Below, piece after piece: positions 56,987 to 64,000 of a DNA stretch of 64,000 nt (the stretch's first letter is position 1; every line of letters begins with the position of its first letter). This DNA is from Bemisia tabaci. Taxonomy: Eukaryota; Arthropoda; Insecta; Hemiptera; Aleyrodidae. Where the stretch lies: the NCBI RefSeq assembly GCF_918797505.1, contig NC_092797.1:12971372-13035371 (forward strand), given 5' to 3'. Under the pieces are notes generated by a model. The model made no database searches, was not told the origin of the DNA, and worked only from the letters and a program-made list of their open reading frames with translations. The translations under genes and the position numbers were made by a program.

Positions 56987-59900
56987 AGTGATGACAGTCT
57001 GATGTATAATATTAGGTACAAGAAAAAGAGAATATTTACAGTTTTTATAAGCCACGCTCAGGGCTCAAATTGTAAATTTTCGTCGTTTATTTTGAAAAAA
57101 AAAATTGAGCCACTCGGAGCTTTTTTCTTCGTGATATTGCAGAGTGGTTTCTCTTTTAAAAAATGAAATTTCTTACTGATCTAGAAAAATGTTGCTTCAT
57201 GGGAAAGTGTACCCCATAAAATGCAATTTCTGATACTAATTACAATATGCAAGCCCATGTAAAATTATAATGCCTCCATAAAAATGCGTCTATCGACTAA
57301 GTTTTTGATCTCGATTTTGATATCAATGGATAAAGGAAACAAGAGCCTCAACTGGTTTTGAGGACTTTACAACATTCTAGAGAAACTGCAAAACTGCAAA
57401 CTGTCTCATTGAAATGGGCCGGGGAAGAGAGGGAGGTCATAATGTTTATAGATCGTAAGTATCTTATACTTATGAGGGCGGTAAACCTTTATGTTTTTGA
57501 GATATCCATCAAAGGGACAAATTGTTGAAAAACTCAAATACCAAAGAAAATAATAAAAAAAAAACGCACGCAGGCGTACTTAAACACTTATTTAAAATTA
57601 AGGAAAAACCGTAAAATGATTCAATTAATCCATTTTTGAGAGCACAGTATTTTGCCAAATGTTTCTTGCAGATGTAAGTATAGGAGAGACAGTTAGTTGA
57701 AGTGAGATGGATGTAGGTGTAGGGCGCGGGGGCTGACAATAGAATCTTGGCCGTGAGAGGGTGTCACGGACCGCTAGGAGACGCGAAATATTCACTTGCT
57801 CTTTCTTTCAATCAGCCGTGCTGACGGGACTCAACCCTTCACTTTCGCTCATTTCCAAACTGAACGTCGTTGCCTTTTTCTTTCGAGTTCCAGTCACCAT
57901 TCCTGCGCATGACTGTTACTTGCCAATAAAATGGAGTAATTTGGCATCCTCTCTTCCTCATGCATATTTTCTGAATGATGGCAAAACTGATCAAACATAG
58001 CCATCCGACTTCCGCAAGGGGCGATTGATGATTACTCCAACCTATGCAAGTATGAGAATGTTGATGATTGACCGTTGAGTGCCAAATTGTGCCCTATATT
58101 ATGAAAAGAACAGGAATTTGGTGTATTGATTTTTACTGTTAACTTCCTGTTTTAATAAAAGAGGCTATCCGAAAAATTGAGAGCAAGATTTAGTGAGAAG
58201 AATTATTCCGATGGTTTAAGTTAAAAAATTACGTACCTCCGACCGCGACTTTGTAAATCTCTTCTCGCGTTTCATTTTATATGGGAAAAGGGACCAACTA
58301 AATTTATTTGACAGTTTCTGCAAATTTTCTCCTCTCATTCAAAAACACTACCCAAGAATTCAAAGACAGTATTATGATCAGTTTTCTGCTAAAAAATAAT
58401 GAAACACTGTTTTTCACAAGATTTTGGACCGTTCCTTTCGAGGTACAAAAAAAAATTACGGCAAATTTTACCAGAAGTACGGTCAATTCTATCATGAGTC
58501 TACTTGATTTTTCATACAGTGATACTGAATGGTAAAGATATTCAAACATCTGGAAAAACTTACTATACTTTCGGTGCATTCGGCTAGAGTCGCGGCATTT
58601 TTTACTACAGAAGCCAAGATGTATGTCATACCAAAAACTCCAACACTTTTCTAAACTTTTAAGCTGTGTAAATTTTAATTTTTACACTAAAATGTTTCTA
58701 AAAACAACGAAATTGACATTTGGTCTCCTCCTCCCTTTCTGTGGCCAGCTTTCCTTTTTCTGTAACATTGCTAAAGTCGACGTGACAGTGCGAAGGATTA
58801 AAAAAATTACAACTATCTAGTTAATTATATATCCGTAAATTAAATACCTAGTTGCCTTCCTTGGTAGCTTTAAATCGGAAAACCTCTCAAGACGCCTTTG
58901 ATTTGTTTCCAGCCTTATCTCAAGCTTGCTCACGGCTGTTGCCATTCCCAACCCTTTTTTGAAGCGTGGTGCTAAAAAAACGACCCTTTGCGGCTCGCGC
59001 CCTTTTATGCTGTTTTCTTCGTGCTGTGCTTTGCTCTGTAATGTCGAGATATTTTTCCTGAGTTGGCGGAAATCGTTGCTTTACATATGTCTACGACGCA
59101 ACGCTATGTTAGACCAGACTTGAGGGCCCTCCCTTTCTTAATACACGATCATAGAGTTCCCCCTGTTGCTCTCAATAAGTTCGAAATTCATGGTATTATA
59201 TTTTATAACTTAAATTCCTTAATAAAATTTAAAAGCTTCTACCGACCATTGTTTTTCAACCAAGAAGCGATATGAGCTCGAATAAGTTTGAATTTTTATC
59301 TCGACTCTGCTATCTTCGCTGAAACTGTCGTGAGCCAAAACGTCCCATTCCATCGTGCGAATATGGGCCTTCTCACTCGCAGAGCAAAATTTCGCCCGAG
59401 TCAAAAACGCCCGTTTTTCCGGTCTTTTCAACACTGGGCGAGCCGAGAAGGGCTGCGGCCTCAGGTCCGAACCAAAGGTAGACCTGCCGCCGCAGAGCCG
59501 CCAAGTCAAGGGTAGAATTGCCGCCGTCGCCGGCCACTGACCAGAGGGTTGGATTTTCTCAGGCAGGCGGCTTGCGCTTGCCGCGTCGTCGCCGCGAGGG
59601 TTTTCCCCTGGACCTCGAAACCGAACACTGTGAGACTGAGAAAGCCGCCGTGTTTGGCCCAACCCTCTCCGCGATCCGCGACGCGCCTTCGCACCAGCAG
59701 CCCCGTCACGTCGTCGCCGGTCGCTCGACTCATGGTTACATAAACAAAGGCGGGTCGGGCACCGTTCCTGTCCAAAGCGCAGCGCCGCTCCTCGGACAGC
59801 GTAAAATCCAAAGGCACTACCCAGTAGCACAAAATAATATTTTCACCATTTTTTTTAAATTACCGCACGGGTGTCTACAAGAACCGTTCCCGCTTGTGCT

Positions 59901-60532
59901 ACCCTTGAAAATCGAAAAATTGGCTGTGAGAGGTTGATCCGAAAAAATTTTAGCCTAGCTCATCAACATTCGTCGAGGAGGCAGTGAGCACAATCGTAAT
60001 AAGAGGAGAATAGAAGAGAGAGTACTCTCAACGAAGGAAACTTCCCTCGGATTGGGTCATTTTTATTTTTTTTGCTTAGTGACGTGACGTGAAAGAGGCC
60101 TGGTCCAGAGGGTCTGCAGTCTGCACTCCCCTCCTCCTTGAAGGAAAATTTCTCCAAAGAAACATAATTCTGCGTTATTATTTGGAAATCACCCCACCCC
60201 ATGCAAAATATATGGCTAACGTGTTAAGTGCTTCATAAAGCGCACCATCGGCCAACAGGTGCATCTTTTGGATAAGTTATGAAATTGATTTAACTTTTTC
60301 TTCAGTAGATTCGATCAATTGAACCGATTTTCACTAAATAATAACAGTAACGTAAAAAAACGGAAAATGTTGAGGATTCTCATGTTGCACATTTCTATCG
60401 TAAAATCAATGCTGTGGTGACTTGATAAGCGGGAAAGTTCCCACGTCAAACGAAAACAACGCAAATGCTTCACTAAAGAGTCGCATTCGGTAATTATCGA
60501 TGCGATCATTGAGTTCGGCGTGAAATTTAAAA
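56987..60532. other. Non-coding interior of the inverted-repeat pair; CpG-rich block
   Basis: Mostly AT-rich, with no domain-bearing frame. From 59,340 to 59,800 the sequence is CpG-rich. It carries overlapping frames on both strands, including a 203-codon minus-strand one (59219-59830) rich in Arg/Ala. I recognise no domain in it. It may be a CpG island, a worn first exon, or chance coding potential. Confidence 0.35.
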
Positions 60533-61336
60533 GTTTTAACAAGAGAGCCATTACATTTCATTCGAAGCCGAAAATACATGTATAAGTCTGGGCAGTCAAA
60601 TTAGACGCCGTAAAAATTAGAACATTTTTGGGCAAACATAGAATCAACGTCTAAATCTCGGCGAGGAGCTCCTGGATCCAGGCCTGGCTCACCGTGGCAT
60701 TCTCCTCATTGTGTCGATGCCGGGTCTTTACCTGTCAACGGTCCTCAAGTCTATTGGGAGCCCAAAATTTGCGGACCAATTTTTTTAACGTTTGTAAATT
60801 TTCCTTTTATTTCGACGGATTCAGATTCAGCTTGCAATCCTGATGAAAAATATGTATAGTTAAAAGTAAGTATAACTATAAGTTATTGAATTACAAAACT
60901 CGCGAATTTCTTCCGCGCTTCTAAAATGCTTCTCATTGCATTTTTTTTATTTCTGGATCGCGAACTTACCAATATATCTACTCAAAAGTATACATATTTT
61001 TCATCAGGATTGCAAGCTGAATCCGAATCCGTCGAAATAAACGGACAATTTTCAAATATTAAAAAAATTGGTTCGCAAATTATTCGCCACCAGTAGATCA
61101 TCAAGGGTCACGCCGCCAGGTAAAAACCCGGCGCGGATACAATGGAAAGGTATCCTCGACCCGTCGGTGGATTCGGACACACTCCAGAGGCACCACGGAC
61201 GCACCTAGGACGCACCTCGAGTGCACCCCGAGTGCACTCGAAGCGCACCCACTCTCACACTACACACTTAGTGCGTTCGGAGTGCACTCGGAGTGCACTC
61301 CGAACGCACTAAGGGCATTTTATTTTTACTAGGGGC
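60533..61336. repeat. 804 bp inverted repeat, right arm (I)
   Basis: Reverse complement of 55208-56011, with the GCCCCTAG end now outermost on the right. Together the arms span 6.1 kb, which could be one large foldback element or a recent inverted duplication. The outer flanks (AATCAGCGTAAT on the left, CTCAGCTTAG on the right) do not give a convincing target duplication. Confidence 0.9.
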
Positions 61337-62440
61337 CTCAGCTTAGGGGGAGCGACGGCAGGTGTAAACTGTTCCTATGATTGAGCAGTCTAATCCTAGT
61401 CATGTGTGAATGATGCTGTCACGGCCGGCGAAAGGGGTTGCGAAGGGGGGGGGGGGGCGAGGGGGGCTGGATAGTTGGGGAACGGCAGCGGTTAATTTGA
61501 TTATCAGCACAGATGACTGGATCACGAATCTCATCATCGAGTTCCCCCGTCATGGCGTGTCCCCACGCCCCCCCCCCCCCCCTCGTTTGCGTCCCTGATT
61601 TTTTGCCCGGCGACTCGCCCGCTGGCGCCGTGTTGATATTGGTGCCGTGTTTCGCCCACAGGTGGCGCCACGATGGAGAACTATAAAAAGTCGTCGGATG
61701 GTGATGCCACTGACGTCTTGTCATACTTAATTTCGTATTTTTCACATGAGTTGAATGAAATAAACGGTGCATTTCTATACTCAGATATCTTTGGATTAAT
61801 TAGACTGCGAGAACTACTTGCATATGGGAACTGTTGGCAAGTTCGATGTTTCTGAAATAAGCCAGATATTGTAGTTACCTGTAAGAAAATCTAGTTCAGT
61901 GTGCGAAACATGTTTGGTAGAGGTATCTTCTTAAAAAATTGATGAATAAGTGTGAATAACCTCGTGCGACCTTTTGTTTGATTTTATTTTAAACTATCTG
62001 CTCCATTATGCTGTGCGACAATTTTTAGTTCAATTTGGTCGTCTGGAGTCTGGATCTGGGGAAGCCCAATGCAACGAGTCTTTTGGCAAACGGAAAACTT
62101 GACGTTCCAGAGCCGAGGAGCGGTTTCGCGTCGGGCAGATAGAATTTTTTTCCACAGCGCACTGATTTTTGAAATTGATTGACAAAGCCAAAGAAAACGT
62201 AGAAAAAATGGAGCAATCCCATCGGTTAAACCTCTTCTGTCCATCGCAACCACCCACTTTCACTAACAGGATCGCCCCATTTTCTTTTTGTCTTCTCTGT
62301 CTATTGCTTTATTTATCAATGTCAATAATAATCTGCCCGTTGGGATTTTTGCATTGTAAAAATCTGCATGATATTCGACCGCAAACCCGGAATACCCGCC
62401 ATATTCCCCCAAAATCAGCCTTCAGACCCATGTTTAGACA
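61337..62440. other. Non-coding; G-run and C-run
   Basis: A run of about 13 G at 61,446-61,458 and about 15 C at 61,568-61,582 could pair. Short frames have no domains. No mobile element ends. Confidence 0.4.
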
Positions 62441-62669
62441 CACTGGAAAAAAAAACACATTGGATACAGAGTCCCGACTCTTAAAAACATCGACAAGAAA
62501 AAGTACTCTTGATTCATTCAGAATCTAGCTTAAATCAAGAACCAAGCCTCTTAATTTAAGCGGACTTCGTTTTGATTCAAGCAAAAATCCGATTGAATCA
62601 AGACTATTTTTTCTTGTCAATGTTTTCAAGAGTCTTGACTCTAGATCCAATGTGTTTTTTTTTCCAGTG
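62441..62669. repeat. Palindromic element family A, copy 10
   Basis: CACTGGAAAAAAAAACACAT to TTTTTTCCAGTG. Its flanks are CA on the left and TG on the right, so no clear duplication. It is followed by the 58 bp block shared with copy 6. Confidence 0.9.
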
Positions 62670-62726
62670 TGGGAATGCGGTTCAATTTTTTGCATCTACT
62701 TTCTCCCGTCATTGTGCCTTTGGTAC

Positions 62727-62831
62727 GGCTTGGTTCTTGATTTAAGCTAGATTCTGATTGAATTAAGATACTTTTTCTTGTCGATTTTTTCAAGAGTCTG
62801 GACTCTAGATCCAATGTGTTTTTTTCCAGTG
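62727..62831. repeat. Palindromic element family A, right half only (copy 11)
   Basis: It starts at the palindrome centre (GGCTTGGTTCTTGATTTAAG) and runs to TTTTTCCAGTG. It is joined directly to the 58 bp block that follows copy 10. The left half is missing. Confidence 0.85.
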
Positions 62832-63428
62832 CATGAAAAGAGGCCGGAAATGACCAAATCATAGTGCATTCCGCTTCAATGAGCAAAAATTTGTAAAGTT
62901 GAGGAAATCGAGAGTAGGCTCAAAAATGATACCCGTCCTTCTCCCAAAAAGCAGCCGCCAAAATGAAGAAACATAAAATCTGCAGTTTTAGACCAATTTT
63001 TATCGCTTACCCCTCCGATCCACTCAACCTCCTGTGCTTGGCAGAGAAAAACGAAGGCAATGACGCGCGATCGACAGACGGGGACGGGGGCGAGCGCGGA
63101 TCGTAATCAATGCACGCCCCGCGGACCCGTTGACGGCGACAACGACACGTCCGTACGTCATCCTTCACGGTGGGCGCAGCATGAGCATGCACACGGCGCC
63201 AAGCTCGGCCCCACCCTCACGCCTCGCTCCGTGGCCCTGCGGCCGCGACAGCCTGTCCCTGCCTGTCCCTCCAGCCTCCGGTCCCCTCATTAATACGAGC
63301 CCCTCGCTAGTCCCGCTTCCTAATCTCACGGCCACCCTCGCAGTCCGAGTTGCCGTGGGATTCGGTGCAACCAATTGGGGATTTGTGGAGGTTATTGGTA
63401 AAATCAGTGCAGAAGAAACGAGGTATTA
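62832..63428. other. Non-coding; GC-rich island
   Basis: 63,000-63,360 is CpG-rich with overlapping frames on both strands that lack domains. Possible regulatory island. Confidence 0.3.
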
Positions 63429-64000
63429 AAATGGACCACTGTACAAGTTGCGACGAAGCATTCTGATTCATGCTTTATCGCACAATTCGACCACTGATTA
63501 AATGGAAAAAAGCCCCATTGCACAGTGTTTTGAGGATTTAAAAACAGATGGAGTCCAAAGTTGACATATTTAAATCAAAAGAAAAGAGCCCTGATATTCA
63601 AGACTGCATTTATGGCAAGGCTATTGTCACAACGGATATAGTTCCTTTTGATTTTAGTACGTGCAATTTTCATTTTATTTTGAAATTTAGGAGATCAGGC
63701 TTGTAATTCCCACTTACAAAAAACACACCCCCAAAAAACATGCCTCCCTTTCATGCAATTTTATGTCTGTCGCACAGGACCAGAGCCAGAAAACCATTAG
63801 TTGCTTCAATGCAACATGCAATGCAGGGTGCTTTCTCCTCCACATAAAACAGTATTTGCGCAACGAAAATTACTGGAATTAATTCCCAACTAAGATTTTA
63901 ATGTTTATAATTAGCATTGATCACAAAAAATTTGAATTTTCCTCTCACATGGAGAACTAGAATTTATACTTGGATCAAATCGCTCTACACCAGCCTTGGC
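63429..64000. mobile_element. Family H element, copy 2, partial and interrupted
   Basis: It starts AATGGACCACTGTACAAG with AAGCATTCTGATTCATG, as in copy 1. It resumes at about 63,853 with GCAACGAAAATTACTGGAAT and GATCACAAAAAATTTGAATT, and runs off the window. About 350 bp are inserted between. That insert includes TTGACATATTTAAATCAAAA and its complement at 63,640, resembling the K ends. Confidence 0.65.

Noticed and set aside
59219..59830. 203-codon minus-strand frame in CpG-rich DNA
   Set aside because: Frames are open on both strands because GC-rich DNA has few stops; composition is Arg/Ala-rich without any recognised motif.
1..64000. CRISPR arrays or bacterial operons
   Set aside because: No evenly spaced direct repeats with unique spacers and no long adjacent frames; the window is clearly eukaryotic.

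Overview
This window looks like a gene-poor, repeat-dense stretch of insect nuclear DNA. No ribosomal, tRNA or full host protein-coding gene can be recognised. The evidence for an insect is an interstitial tract of the arthropod telomere pentamer (CCTAA/TTAGG), an R1-type and a second LINE fragment, tRNA-derived SINE copies, and many short palindromic DNA elements. My guess from the repeat types is a hemipteran such as a whitefly. That is recognition, not proof, and it should be held loosely.

The most useful host signal is a pair of textbook recursive splice sites on the + strand, at about 10,121 and 52,618. Each has a long pyrimidine tract ending in CAG, directly followed by GTAAGT. Together with the absence of exons, they suggest that the whole window lies inside one very long intron of a + strand gene. 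GC-rich, low-repeat islands (about 10.56-10.99, 22.45-23.13, 26.4-26.9, 33.5-33.9, 36.94-37.2, 38.56-39.13, 40.5-40.87, 42.2-42.73, 44.9-45.36, 59.34-59.8 and 63.0-63.36 kb) could be conserved regulatory DNA. One of them holds homeodomain/POU-like ATGCATAA/TAATAATT sites.

Most of the recognisable structure is mobile DNA, named here by letter. A: an 11-copy, roughly 215-260 bp near-perfect palindrome with dinucleotide target duplications. B: a roughly 415 bp element found twice, each time bracketed by an unusually long duplication of its target. C: a roughly 250 bp TIR element (TA duplication in one copy). D: a roughly 250 bp TIR element with 4 copies. E: a 160 bp palindrome with 2 copies. F: a 280 bp hairpin with 2 copies, one nested in G. 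G: a roughly 510 bp palindrome. H: a 550 bp palindrome. J/K: elements sharing a TGGACGTATTT end motif. M: a 257 bp palindrome with 2 copies. N: 421 bp with a perfect 24 bp TIR and a perfect 10 bp target duplication. P, Q and R: single foldbacks. U: a 2 kb element carrying repeated GTCAACTCCG motifs. V: a 600 bp element built from repeated GTGTCAAC/GATCATG motifs around the telomere-like tract. I: two 804 bp apparently identical inverted arms 4.5 kb apart.

Layout: 0-9 kb is a thicket of nested C/B, G/F and A copies. 9.5-10.1 kb holds the R1 fragment and the first recursive splice site. 13.9-16.4 kb holds U, E2 and D2. 18-21 kb holds Q and tandem duplications. 23.2-23.9 kb is a purine/pyrimidine tract with a long (CTC)n microsatellite. 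25.8-27.8 kb is an A/B nest. 31.3-32.5 kb is a young, 5'-truncated LINE with an intact 385-codon frame. 34.4-36.8 kb is a cluster of four elements. 46.9-49.4 kb holds SINEs, P and H. 52.6 kb is the second recursive splice site. 55.2-61.3 kb is the long inverted-repeat structure. 62.4-64 kb holds A and H copies.
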